DNA from: Sporosarcina jiandibaonis
Lineage (GTDB): Bacteria; Bacillota; Bacilli; Bacillales_A; Planococcaceae
Direction of reading: 5' to 3'
Length of the DNA: 64,000 nucleotides
Assembly (NCBI RefSeq): GCF_013184495.1
Contig: NZ_JAAOIY010000001.1
Coordinates: 992,001-1,056,000, forward strand
Shown here piece by piece: positions 30,241-38,753 of the stretch (position 1 is its first letter; every line of letters starts with the position of its first letter). Under the pieces are notes generated by a model. The model was not told the origin of the DNA and did no database searches. It was given only the letters and a program-made list of their open reading frames with translations. Made by a program: the position numbers and the translations under genes.

Positions 30241-32630
30241 TTAGACACCTCCCCTACTAATTCCAATTTCGGGAGAACTTCTCCAGTACTGTATCTTCCA
30301 CTATTAAATATTATATGGAGGGAGAGAATCCCATCCTCAGTTATATAGTCCATTATATTTTCAGTGATAATCATTTCATTTGATTCGATTAACTCGTATT
30401 CGCCAGTCCGGTTATTCAAGAGTTTGCTCCTGTATAATTGATTATCAAGATTGGATAACTTCATTGTTGCCCAGTCAACCTTCGTTGTTACTAATTCTTC
30501 AGGCAACCTCCATGTCTGTGTATATTCGATCCCTTCCTGATAGGCTTCCTCTATCGGATTTTCGATAATATAGTAATCATATCCTTGCTCGCTAATTGCC
30601 ATATACATTTCGATCATATTTTCATCAGCCGTGATTTTCCCTTGTAAAATATGTTCTGACTTTATGGGATGGACAATCATCGTTAATGCAGATAGTGAAG
30701 TTTTAACATTTTCTAGTGTGACTGGAACTACTTGCGTATCCGTATAACCGATAAGAACAGGTTTGTTTGATAAACTCATATTGTCACTGAAAAATGTCAG
30801 GGCGTTATTTTTCCGTATTTTCATTAGATCGTCATTGGCTGCGGTCGAGTACATTGCTTGATATGGCAATCTTGGACCTAATAGGGTCGTTTTTAACGTT
30901 TCATTAATTTCAACGGTTTCCCCTGCTCCAATATCGTCTAAGGAGATAAAATCGCTTCCGGCCCATATGGCGACATCTTTTAACTCAAATGGAAAATCAT
31001 TTGTAATCGATCCAGCTAACATTCCAGTTTTAAATGATAAATCGTTGACAATCCCGCCGACATCTTTTAAGTTTGTTTCGCCGTAAACCGATGCGACATT
31101 CCAATAACCAACATTTCTGAAATGCAATGATGTGCCTTCTGCATTATTTTCAAGTATCGCTCGTTTGTGGAACATGTTCGCGCTCGTATTAAACATAAAA
31201 CTTTGAGGCGAGGCGGTTAGCGATGTTCCGTGCGGCGCTTTAAAGATATAATTACCAGATTTATTTGACAGTAGCGATTCGGCGAAGTAGCCTTTAATAT
31301 TTCCGTCTGTTTCTACATTTAAAATCGCCGTATGTTGAATTTGTGCTCGACCAATCCGATCTTTCGCACCATAACCAAAAATTGCAACAGAGGTCAATAA
31401 TGCAATCGCAGGTATAATCCACCATGCATATTCACGCTTATCCTTACGTTTTAATATAAAGTACAATATCGGAATTATGATAATAATATACAGTGCGATA
31501 ATTCCGAAAATTAAGGGCGCAGAAACTTTAAAAGATGAAAATAATTCATTGGAGTGACCAACCGTGTAGGAAAGTTGATTCAACGGGTCATGCCCATATT
31601 GGTTAAATGGAGAAAAAATAACATTTTCTCCAGCAGTAAATAATGCATTCCAAAAAGCTGTCATTCCAGGGGACTTCGCAAGAGGCTCATCTCCTAGGGA
31701 AAATGCAGTTTGAATTACAAGTCCTTGCCCCAGCTTTTTATGTGCAACAAGCAAATCATCTTTTTCCTGAACGAGCGTGACAGCATCTTCATTTAGTTCG
31801 GATGAATATACACGAATTTCTTCCTCGAACCCAGTTGTATTCGCCCATTCATTTAACACAGTCGGTACAATGTCAATTTGTCCAGTCAACTTCATAGGTA
31901 AATAAGGTGAAAAAACGCCAACTTCATCTTCCAAATTATCTGAACTGCCTATTATTATAATTCCGCCATTTTCAACCCATTCAAGTAATGCAAGTTGTTT
32001 TTCGCTCTGCAAATCCGCAAAAGCATATTCATCTAAAATAATATAATCAATTACACCCCAACCACGTGCATCTTCCGGGAAATTCATAACGCCTACTTTT
32101 TCCGAATCGATCAATTGAACATTGGAAGAAGATCCGATGTCTACGCTTTTTAACGAAACAAGTCTGTCTATGTTATTTGTAAAGGTCAAAATCATTTTCT
32201 CGTCATGATACATTGTTGCTGTTGGCGACTGTGCACCCGAATGTTTAATTTCCTTGCCTTTCTTCCAACCGCCTTCATAGAAATAAATGGTTTTCGTGTT
32301 TGGGCCGCCGTACATTCCAGCGACACCTTCCATATTATGGACGATGAAAGAAACTGTTTTCGTTTCCCCTGTTCCAATTTCAAGGGGAAAAGCTCTGCCC
32401 ATTCCTTGTTGATAAGACTCCATCACATCTACTACTAAATCGCCACTAAAATGGGTTCCCGAATTTTCAACCGTAATCGAAATCGGAGCCCCTTTTTCAT
32501 ACTTTGCTTTTCCGTCAATTCCGGCAGAAACTTTAACCGTTAGGTCCGGCTTCGCCAAGGCCGTAACTCCTGGAATCATTAAAATAAAAATGAAGATTGC
32601 CAGTAAAAACCCCATAATCTTTTTCAACAT
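30237..32630 (-). CDS. Large exported membrane protein, first gene of the MoxR/VWA operon
   Basis: A 797-residue protein with a signal peptide (about 1-26), an Ig-like beta domain (KPDLTVKVSAGIDG onward), a glutamine-amidotransferase-like fold around 190-340 (YIILDEYAF, then LLEWVENGGIIIIGSS), two membrane helices near 370-395 and 402-420, and a beta-rich C-terminal half. The same order is seen in other large proteins linked to ABC-2 and MoxR genes. I do not recognise a named family. Its ATG at 32630 follows GGGGGCC, and the next gene overlaps its stop, so it heads the operon. Confidence 0.8.
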   Translation of the reverse strand: MLKKIMGFLLAIFIFILMIPGVTALAKPDLTVKVSAGIDGKAKYEKGAPISITVENSGTHFSGDLVVDVMESYQQGMGRAFPLEIGTGETKTVSFIVHNMEGVAGMYGGPNTKTIYFYEGGWKKGKEIKHSGAQSPTATMYHDEKMILTFTNNIDRLVSLKSVDIGSSSNVQLIDSEKVGVMNFPEDARGWGVIDYIILDEYAFADLQSEKQLALLEWVENGGIIIIGSSDNLEDEVGVFSPYLPMKLTGQIDIVPTVLNEWANTTGFEEEIRVYSSELNEDAVTLVQEKDDLLVAHKKLGQGLVIQTAFSLGDEPLAKSPGMTAFWNALFTAGENVIFSPFNQYGHDPLNQLSYTVGHSNELFSSFKVSAPLIFGIIALYIIIIIPILYFILKRKDKREYAWWIIPAIALLTSVAIFGYGAKDRIGRAQIQHTAILNVETDGNIKGYFAESLLSNKSGNYIFKAPHGTSLTASPQSFMFNTSANMFHKRAILENNAEGTSLHFRNVGYWNVASVYGETNLKDVGGIVNDLSFKTGMLAGSITNDFPFELKDVAIWAGSDFISLDDIGAGETVEINETLKTTLLGPRLPYQAMYSTAANDDLMKIRKNNALTFFSDNMSLSNKPVLIGYTDTQVVPVTLENVKTSLSALTMIVHPIKSEHILQGKITADENMIEMYMAISEQGYDYYIIENPIEEAYQEGIEYTQTWRLPEELVTTKVDWATMKLSNLDNQLYRSKLLNNRTGEYELIESNEMIITENIMDYITEDGILSLHIIFNSGRYSTGEVLPKLELVGEVSK

Positions 32631-32696
32631 AATTTACGGCCCCCGTTTTGTATGAGTCTTTCTTAATAGTACGAATGAGCGAGAAATAAGTTTCAT

Positions 32697-33593
32697 TTAC
32701 TGAAAGCTTTCATTCTTTTGAATCATCTTTGCATGCTGTTGAACAATTTCTGTAAATGCGGACACTTGCTTTAATGCAAAGGATGACTCATAACCAATAA
32801 GCCAAGTATCCCGTGTCAATTCAAACTCTTCTTCACTGTTCAATAACGGAATTTTATTGACCTTTTCATCGCCGATCAATGTTATCGCCGGTAAAATAGC
32901 ATAACCAATTCCATTAAGCGCAAGTTGCTTGCAAGTTTCTATTTGGTCGACTGTAATTTGTCTTTCAGGTTTTTGCGAGAAATGTCGTTGCCACCAATGT
33001 TGAATTTCTCGATGATAGTTTGAATCGCTTTTGAATTGAACAAAGGGACGCGTCGTTTCTCTAATTTGATCTAGTGATGTGATTTCATTGTCTACTAGAT
33101 ACAGTTGGTCACGAAACAAATATTCCTTCCGGCTTTTCCAATCCGTTTGTCCACGGACAATTCCTATATGAGCTTCCCGTTCGTTTAACGCTTTAACAAT
33201 TTCCGAGCTCCACCCAGTCATAAGTGAAATTTGTGCATCGGGGTAACGCTCAACAAACTCTTTCAACACCTGGGGCAACCACGTATGTCCGATGATTGAG
33301 GCACAAGCTATTTTCAAAGTGCCATGCACTTTATCCGCCATCGATGCAATCATTTCAAGTGCTTCTTCTTTTTTCAAAATAGCTTCTCTTGCATACTCAA
33401 CGACTAGTTCTCCAGCCGGTGTCGGTTCCAAACCTTTTTGCGAGCGAATAAATAATAATGTATCCCATTCTTTTTCAATTGATTGCAGACGTTGCGATAA
33501 GGCTGGTTGGGATAGAAATAAACGATCAGCGGCTTTTCGCATATTCCCTTCCTCAGCAAGTGTTTTTATGATTTCAAGCTCGATCATCGACAT
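32697..33593 (-). CDS. ccpC: LysR family regulator CcpC (citrate-responsive)
   Basis: A 298-residue LysR regulator: winged helix at 1-60 (NMRKAADRLFLSQPALSQRLQ), then a substrate-binding domain. Long stretches such as SLMTGWSSEIVK, DQIETCKQLALNGIGYAILP and RDTWLIGYE agree closely with Bacillus CcpC (YkuM), which represses aconitase and citrate synthase genes and responds to citrate. The gene is downstream of darB, as in Bacillus, but with a transporter gene in between. It starts inside the end of that gene (20-base overlap) at an ATG with GGAG seven bases upstream. Confidence 0.9.
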   Translation of the reverse strand: MSMIELEIIKTLAEEGNMRKAADRLFLSQPALSQRLQSIEKEWDTLLFIRSQKGLEPTPAGELVVEYAREAILKKEEALEMIASMADKVHGTLKIACASIIGHTWLPQVLKEFVERYPDAQISLMTGWSSEIVKALNEREAHIGIVRGQTDWKSRKEYLFRDQLYLVDNEITSLDQIRETTRPFVQFKSDSNYHREIQHWWQRHFSQKPERQITVDQIETCKQLALNGIGYAILPAITLIGDEKVNKIPLLNSEEEFELTRDTWLIGYESSFALKQVSAFTEIVQQHAKMIQKNESFQ

Positions 33594-35070
33594 TTAAAAG
33601 CTCCTTTCCCCGTGGTATCCGTAAAATGAGCAAGAGACTAATAACTGCGAATACAGCAACGCCGACATAAACCCACTGCAATGATTGGCCTAGTGCATTT
33701 TCAAGCAAATTAACTTCTGGCATCGAAATTGCTTTGCGCCCCTCATCGGTCAGCAGAAGATTTACATTGTCAACGTCAAAGCTGGAATTGTTCTTTTTAA
33801 AAGCAGCCATCAGCGTAGCATTTAATATTGCCCCGTAAAAAGCTGCTCCGACTGTATTCCCGAAATTACGCATGAACATATTTGCCGCAGTTGCTGATCC
33901 TCTCATCTGCCTCGGAACCGCCCCTTGGATTGTGACGACGAAAGCAGTGCTAGTCAACCCCATGCCTATACCGACAAAGAAGCTTGACATTGCAGCCCAT
34001 AATGGACCCGAAGTTGCATCCATCAAGACAAACAAAATTGATCCGATAATGAGAAAAATCCCACCGATAAATGAAACCGTAAACGTCCCCCATCGGATTA
34101 ATAGATGCCCCGCAAAAGACGAAGCTATTGGCCAACCGATAGACATAGCTGTCAATGTAAATCCAGCGATAATTGCTGGTTGCCCCATGACGCCCGTCAC
34201 AAAGGTCGGTAAGTAAGCAGATATTCCGATTAGTATAAAACCGGTGGTAAAGGAAACTAAATTAGCATATAAAATGACGGGATTCTTCCAAATTGAAAAA
34301 GGCATTAATGGATCTTTAGCAGTGCGTTCAACAAATATGAATAATGTTAGAAGAGCAAAAGCAATCAATAATAATACGATACTTGCTAGTGAAAGCCTTC
34401 CGAATGATTGACCGCCTTCAACTAGCCAAATTAAAATAGCAGACAATGAAATGGTTAATAAAGCTGCTCCTTTATAATCAACCGTTACTCCTTTTTCTCG
34501 TTCTGGTTCATGAAGAAATACGCCAATCCCAATCATAGCTAAAATGCCAAGCGGGATATTCACCCAAAAAACATACGCCCAACTAAAATAATGGACAATG
34601 CCCCCGCCAATCACAGGTCCGAGAACAGCTGAAATCCCCCAAATACTTGACAGATAACCTTGCACTTTAGCTCTTTCTTTAGTTGAGTATATATCACCTA
34701 CAATAGTCGTCGCAATTGGCATTACAGCGCCTGCTCCGAGACCTTGAAGTAGTCGATATAAAATTAATTGTTCCATAGTGGATGCAAGTCCGCATAAAAA
34801 AGAACCGACGATAAAAATCGTCATGCCGATAAATAGAATTGGCTTTCTTCCAAAGAGGTCCGCTAATTTCCCGTATATTAAAACAGTTACGGTACTCATT
34901 AACAGGTATGCCGAGAATATCCAACTATACCTCGAAAACCCGCCAAGATCTGATGCGATTACTGGCATTGCAGTTGTCACGATTGTTGCCTCGACCGCAC
35001 TCGCAAACATTGCAAGCATGACAGATATAAGGACGAGCGGTCTATTCATTACTTTTTTACTTAACCCCAT
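33574..35070 (-). CDS. MFS efflux transporter (DHA2, EmrB-like)
   Basis: A 498-residue transporter with 14 predicted helices. The motif GKLADLFGRKPILF near residues 66-79 and GPVIGG near 153 mark the drug:proton antiporter-2 group. I chose the ATG at 35070, with GGAAGG eight bases upstream. The gene stands between darB and ccpC and overlaps ccpC by 20 bases, so the regulator is probably translated by coupling to the pump. The substrate is unknown. Confidence 0.92.
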   Translation of the reverse strand: MGLSKKVMNRPLVLISVMLAMFASAVEATIVTTAMPVIASDLGGFSRYSWIFSAYLLMSTVTVLIYGKLADLFGRKPILFIGMTIFIVGSFLCGLASTMEQLILYRLLQGLGAGAVMPIATTIVGDIYSTKERAKVQGYLSSIWGISAVLGPVIGGGIVHYFSWAYVFWVNIPLGILAMIGIGVFLHEPEREKGVTVDYKGAALLTISLSAILIWLVEGGQSFGRLSLASIVLLLIAFALLTLFIFVERTAKDPLMPFSIWKNPVILYANLVSFTTGFILIGISAYLPTFVTGVMGQPAIIAGFTLTAMSIGWPIASSFAGHLLIRWGTFTVSFIGGIFLIIGSILFVLMDATSGPLWAAMSSFFVGIGMGLTSTAFVVTIQGAVPRQMRGSATAANMFMRNFGNTVGAAFYGAILNATLMAAFKKNNSSFDVDNVNLLLTDEGRKAISMPEVNLLENALGQSLQWVYVGVAVFAVISLLLILRIPRGKELLNVDDRA

Positions 35071-35086
35071 ATAGTTCACCTTCCAA

Positions 35087-35120
35087 AAAGAGAAGGCTCC
35101 TCACTAACGGAGCCTTCTCA
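35087..35120 (-). terminator. Terminator after darB
   Basis: GAGAAGGCTCC and GGAGCCTTCTC form a perfect 11-bp stem with an eight-base loop; on the minus strand it runs into TCTTTTTGG. It separates darB from the MFS-ccpC pair. Confidence 0.85.
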
Positions 35121-35132
35121 ATTGTTACGCAA

Positions 35133-35573
35133 TTAGTCAACGGAATATATATATTTCTTAAACTGTTTCAAAATAACTCTTCTCGTTAAAATACCTGCAA
35201 ATGTTCCGTCTTCTTCTACAACACAAACAAAAGGATTATCAATTACCAAATCCAATCCTCGTTGGAAGCGATCTGTGGTCCGTATCGTCGGAATGTCGGT
35301 TTTCATTATTTCATCTACTTTTAAATCAGGTAATCGCTCATATTCAATATGCGCTAAACCTAAGATGGAGTCAGTGACTGTTCGAATACTAAGAAGTCCT
35401 TTTAAACGGTCATCCGCATCAAGCACTGGAATTGATGAATATCCTGTCTTTGTTAAAACGAGGAGGGCATGTTCCGCATTGTTACCAATTTGAACGTGGA
35501 CAACCTTTTCAGCTGAAATAATATAATCTGCGATAGGTGTAAACAAAAACTCTTTATTTCTAACAGAAATCAT
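35133..35573 (-). CDS. darB: CBS-domain c-di-AMP receptor DarB
   Basis: A 146-residue protein made of two CBS motifs. Segments such as KVVHVQIGNNAEHALLVLTKTGY (split over residues 23-45), the TDIPTIR region and NPFVCVVEEDGTFAGILTRRVILK closely match Bacillus DarB (YkuL). In Bacillus this protein binds c-di-AMP; when free it stimulates the ppGpp synthetase Rel and pyruvate carboxylase. The ATG at 35573 has AGAAGGAG nine bases upstream. A strong terminator follows. Confidence 0.9.
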   Translation of the reverse strand: MISVRNKEFLFTPIADYIISAEKVVHVQIGNNAEHALLVLTKTGYSSIPVLDADDRLKGLLSIRTVTDSILGLAHIEYERLPDLKVDEIMKTDIPTIRTTDRFQRGLDLVIDNPFVCVVEEDGTFAGILTRRVILKQFKKYIYSVD

Positions 35574-35717
35574 GCAAATCGGCTCCTTCTATCTCTGTGC
35601 TGGAAATTTTAAACCTACTCATCTATCATAGCACAAGAAGCCTATAGTACAGAGTAAAAAGTAAAAAAATAGCGGTCCACTCAATAAGATAATCTGCTTA
35701 CTATCATTGTTTCTAAT

Positions 35718-35785
35718 TTGCTTGCTTGACTTACCTGCGTTTGCTAGCACTTGAGAGTGTTTTTCTTGCACTCGAAATAAACGTC
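35718..35785. repeat. Short degenerate repeat, 22-23 base period, in a 349-base gene-free stretch
   Basis: The gap between the 80-residue gene and darB holds no gene I can support. Units beginning TTTGCTTGCTTGAC, TTTGCTAGCACTTGA and TTTCTTGCACTCGA start near 35718, 35741 and 35763, a weak array like the two longer 21-base arrays in this window. The terminator of the 80-residue gene fills the left end. Confidence 0.4.
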
Positions 35786-35870
35786 TGTAAACAGGGGCTT
35801 TTCACCTATACATATGCAGTGGCGATTTGCCGGAAAACGTATTTTCTGAACAGAAATCAACAGTTTTCAT

Positions 35871-35912
35871 AAAAAAACGCTTACTTGAATAATTGATAGG
35901 TCAAGTAAGCGG
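35871..35912 (-). terminator. Terminator after the 80-residue membrane protein gene
   Basis: CGCTTACTTGA at 35878-35888 pairs exactly with TCAAGTAAGCG at 35901-35911, followed on the minus strand by seven T. Confidence 0.9.
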
Positions 35913-35922
35913 GCAATTACTT

Positions 35923-36165
35923 TTATATCCTGTATGCAAATGCATAGTATAAAATCATAATTCCTATAAACATTGAAGCCACCAATATAATCCAAAAGAT
36001 TGGATTTAATGTAAATGGATGATCTTCAACCGCTTTTGGAATCGCAGCATCTTTTTCATTCAAAATTCCTACTGCTCGACTTGTTTTCTTAACGGTTGCA
36101 ATACATATTGCAATAATAATAATGACAACAACAATAAACGGTATTGTCCAAATATCCACTCGCAC
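35923..36165 (-). CDS. Small two-helix membrane protein
   Basis: An 80-residue protein with hydrophobic helices at about 8-25 and 56-76 joined by a polar loop (KKTSRAVGILNEKDAAIPKA). No family recognised. The start is uncertain: GTG at 36165 lies four bases after GGAG, and a GTG at 36159 has better spacing and would give 78 residues. It follows fadH by 62 bases in the same direction and ends in a clear terminator, so it may be on the fadH transcript. Confidence 0.75.
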   Translation of the reverse strand: MRVDIWTIPFIVVVIIIIAICIATVKKTSRAVGILNEKDAAIPKAVEDHPFTLNPIFWIILVASMFIGIMILYYAFAYRI

Positions 36166-36227
36166 ATCACTCCTTTAACATGAGCATGTGCAGTTAAAAT
36201 ATAATTAACCGTTTGAATTTTTATTTC

Positions 36228-36986
36228 TCAAAACGGAAATTTATTAAGCCATTGTCCGCCGTCAAGAGTAACAATTTCTCCATTCATGAAGGCCGCTTTA
36301 TCTGACATGATGAATGCCGCAAGTTCTGCAATTTCCTCGGGTTTTCCGATTCTTCCGAGTGGAATCGATGCTAGTGTTCGTTTTGCAGCTTCTTCCGATT
36401 CCCATAATCTATCTGCACCACCTGTACGTTCAATTGGACCAGGTGCGATTCCGTTCACTCGAATTCCGTATTGCGTTCCCCATTCGACCGCTAGCGTTCT
36501 TGTCAGCGACATGACACCCGCTTTAGCTGCTGCCGAATGAATGACACCAGCACCTGCATCCCAAGCATACGTTGCAAGCATATTTAAAATCGTGCCTTTT
36601 TGCTGGTTCTCTATCCAATACTTTCCCACTGCACTCGAACAATAAAACGTACCGTTTAACACGATGTCGATTACTGATTTCCAACCATTCGGTGACAGTT
36701 CTTCCGCACGAACGATAAAGTTCCCCGCAGCATTATTAACGAGACCATCAATACGTCCAAATTTCTCATCCGCAAAGTCGACCATTTGCTGAACAGATTC
36801 AACATCCCTGACATCCATTTGAAAAACAGTGGCTTTTTCGCCAATCTCTTCTTGCGCCGCATGTAAGCGTTCAAGATTTCTGCCTGTGATGACGACATTT
36901 GCGCCTTCTTCTGCGAACTTTTTCGCCATATATTTCCCCATTCCATTTGATCCGCCCGTAACTATCATCACTTTTCCATTAAACAT
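36228..36986 (-). CDS. fadH: 2,4-dienoyl-CoA reductase FadH (SDR)
   Basis: A 252-residue short-chain dehydrogenase needed to degrade unsaturated fatty acids. The cofactor motif TGGSNGMGK is near residues 9-17 and NNAAGN near 85. A typical Ser-Tyr-Lys triad is not seen: the expected YxxxK position reads HSAAAKAG, as in Bacillus FadH (YkuF), with which LVNNAAGNFI, APGPIERTGG and LDGGQWLN also agree. The ATG at 36986 follows GGGGGA. A FadR-like operator lies 16 bases upstream. Confidence 0.9.
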   Translation of the reverse strand: MFNGKVMIVTGGSNGMGKYMAKKFAEEGANVVITGRNLERLHAAQEEIGEKATVFQMDVRDVESVQQMVDFADEKFGRIDGLVNNAAGNFIVRAEELSPNGWKSVIDIVLNGTFYCSSAVGKYWIENQQKGTILNMLATYAWDAGAGVIHSAAAKAGVMSLTRTLAVEWGTQYGIRVNGIAPGPIERTGGADRLWESEEAAKRTLASIPLGRIGKPEEIAELAAFIMSDKAAFMNGEIVTLDGGQWLNKFPF

Positions 36987-37001
36987 ATTATTCCCCCTTA
37001 G

Positions 37002-37019
37002 TGAATGAATACTCACTCA
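37002..37019. promoter_or_regulatory. FadR-type operator upstream of fadH
   Basis: The 18-base palindrome TGAATGAATACTCACTCA differs at one position from the Bacillus FadR consensus TGAATGANTANTCATTCA. FadR represses beta-oxidation genes until long-chain acyl-CoA is present, and fadH is a known target in Bacillus. The site lies between the fadH start and its likely promoter. Confidence 0.8.
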
Positions 37020-37110
37020 TAATATATCATAAATGAATTTAAATAACGACAAAAGATTCCAAATTATCTTTCCCGACTTTTCACTGCATCGTGCAATTCG
37101 AATTAATTCA

Positions 37111-37161
37111 TGTACAATGAATGTCCATTTTGGTATTATAGAAAATGTATAGACCTATACA
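37111..37161 (+). promoter_or_regulatory. Promoter of ykyB and adjacent palindrome
   Basis: TGTACA at 37111-37116 and TATTAT at 37134-37139 are 17 bases apart. Directly after them, at 37146-37161, TGTATAG-AC-CTATACA is a perfect 7-bp inverted repeat, placed where a repressor could block transcription. Confidence 0.6.
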
Positions 37162-37184
37162 ACAATATTAAAAGGAGGCCAATT

Positions 37185-37646
37185 TTGAAAAGTAGTCCAT
37201 CTATTCGAGACATAACAGTCGCAATATACACTGTAAATCGCCATGCAAAAACTGCACCTGATAATAAAGAGTTATATGAACTGAAAAAGCTAGCGCTTGA
37301 AAAACTCATTAAAAATGGTCATGCAACAAAAATCGGATTGCATTTTGTCGACAATCCAAAATTTAGTAAACAACATTCAACGACGCTTGTTCGTTGTTGC
37401 GATTTCCTCTTCCACATGATCCCTGAAAAAGAAGACTTCAAATCTCTTCCACATCTAGGTCAACAAGACCAAACTTCTCGTAATCCTCAAGAGCGCATGA
37501 GTTTACGCGTAGCAAAAGAGCTACTTGAAGGTTTCATAGGAATATCCCCAAAAAAACCAATTATTAAAAAGAGCAAACTACAAAAGAAAAGCGTTCATAA
37601 CATTCACAAAACAAATAGTTTCCGATCATCATATTTGGATGGTTAA
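37185..37646 (+). CDS. ykyB: YkyB family protein
   Basis: A 153-residue soluble protein of the YkyB family, recognised from VNRHAKTAPDNKELYELKKLALEKL near its start (residues about 18-42), KIGLHFVDNPKFSKQ, and HLGQQDQTSRNPQERMSL. The family is confined to Bacillales and has no known function. The start is TTG at 37185 with AGGAGG six bases upstream; the 25 codons before it in frame include the ribosome site. The gene runs divergently from fadH and ends in a very strong terminator. Confidence 0.88.
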   Translation: MKSSPSIRDITVAIYTVNRHAKTAPDNKELYELKKLALEKLIKNGHATKIGLHFVDNPKFSKQHSTTLVRCCDFLFHMIPEKEDFKSLPHLGQQDQTSRNPQERMSLRVAKELLEGFIGISPKKPIIKKSKLQKKSVHNIHKTNSFRSSYLDG

Positions 37647-37652
37647 TCAATT

Positions 37653-37700
37653 AAATGGACTGGTTAATTGCGCAAAAGCAATTAACCAGTCCATTTTTTA
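37653..37700. terminator. Perfect 19-bp bidirectional terminator
   Basis: Arms at 37653-37671 and 37678-37696 are exact complements with a six-base loop, with A and T runs at the ends. It closes ykyB and the convergent dehydrogenase gene. Confidence 0.93.
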
Positions 37701-38573
37701 TGAATTCATTTGGTATTTTTTATAAATGACCTGCGTTCCATTGTCTCCATAACCTTGTTCCTGCAAATGATGATACATGCTTCGTGCCAGATCCAAACCT
37801 GGTAACTTCAATCCCATTTGTTCGGCTTCTGCTAAAGCAATGTCCATATCTTTCAAAAAGTGTTTGACATAAAACCCTGGTTCAAAATCTTCCTTTAGCA
37901 TACGCGGTACTAAGTTGGAAAGGGACCAAGAACCAGCAGCGCCTGTTGAAATCGACTTTAAAACATTTTCAGGGTCGAGTCCCGCTTGCTCAGCATAGAC
38001 AATCGCCTCGCAAACACCAATCATGTTTGTTGCGATGGCAATTTGGTTACACATTTTTGTATGTTGGCCTGCGCCCGCTTCTCCTTGATAAATAATATCT
38101 TTCCCGAAAACTTCCAGAACAGGACGAACCTTATTAAATATCTCTTCGTCGCCGCCGCACATAATTGAAAGCGTAGCGTTTTTTGCTCCGATATCGCCAC
38201 CAGAAACAGGCGCATCGATAGAGGCCATATTGCGAGTGATGGCTTCGCTTGCAATGCGTTTAGCTAATGCTGGACTCGATGTAGTCATGTCAATAAGAAT
38301 ATGTCCATCACTTCCTGCTTCGAATATGCCTGACGGACCAAAGTAAACAGCTTCCACATCGGCAGGATATCCTACCATCGTAATGATGATATTCGCTCCT
38401 GTTGTTGCTTCGCTCGCAGTTTCAGCCCAGTTCGCACCTTCACTAATAAGTGCGGCTGCACGTTCTCTCGTACGTGTGTAAATAGTAACTTCATAGTTAG
38501 CCTTAAGTAAATGTCGAACAATGCTGCTTCCCATAACGCCGGTACCTATAAAGGCAATTTTCCTTAAAACCAT
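37698..38573 (-). CDS. Beta-hydroxyacid dehydrogenase (YkwC / 3-hydroxyisobutyrate dehydrogenase family)
   Basis: A 291-residue NAD(P)-dependent dehydrogenase. The Rossmann motif FIGTGVMGSSIV is near residues 8-19, the family substrate motif DAPVSGGDIGAKNATL near 120-135, and the catalytic lysine region GAGQHTKMCNQ near 167-177. Bacillus YkwC is the closest likeness I recall; the actual acid oxidised is not known. The ATG at 38573 has GGGGAGG seven bases upstream; the longer open frame has no ribosome site. Confidence 0.88.
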   Translation of the reverse strand: MVLRKIAFIGTGVMGSSIVRHLLKANYEVTIYTRTRERAAALISEGANWAETASEATTGANIIITMVGYPADVEAVYFGPSGIFEAGSDGHILIDMTTSSPALAKRIASEAITRNMASIDAPVSGGDIGAKNATLSIMCGGDEEIFNKVRPVLEVFGKDIIYQGEAGAGQHTKMCNQIAIATNMIGVCEAIVYAEQAGLDPENVLKSISTGAAGSWSLSNLVPRMLKEDFEPGFYVKHFLKDMDIALAEAEQMGLKLPGLDLARSMYHHLQEQGYGDNGTQVIYKKYQMNS

Positions 38574-38655
38574 TCCAATTCCTCCCCATTTTAATTCAGC
38601 TATTTTGTTTATTCTATCAGAAATTTTAGATTCCGACATTTTATTGCCATTAAAC

Positions 38656-38692
38656 AAAAAAAGAGGATGAACTTTTTGTCGAAGTTCATCCT
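38656..38692 (-). terminator. Terminator at the end of the second MoxR operon
   Basis: AGGATGAACTT at 38664-38674 pairs exactly with AAGTTCATCCT at 38682-38692, followed on the minus strand by seven T. It stands after the broken DUF4129 gene. Confidence 0.85.
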
Positions 38693-38753
38693 AAAAAGGG
38701 GGAAATGAGAATGTTGCTGTGTTCAAATATAATATCCCCACTTTATCTAGTGC

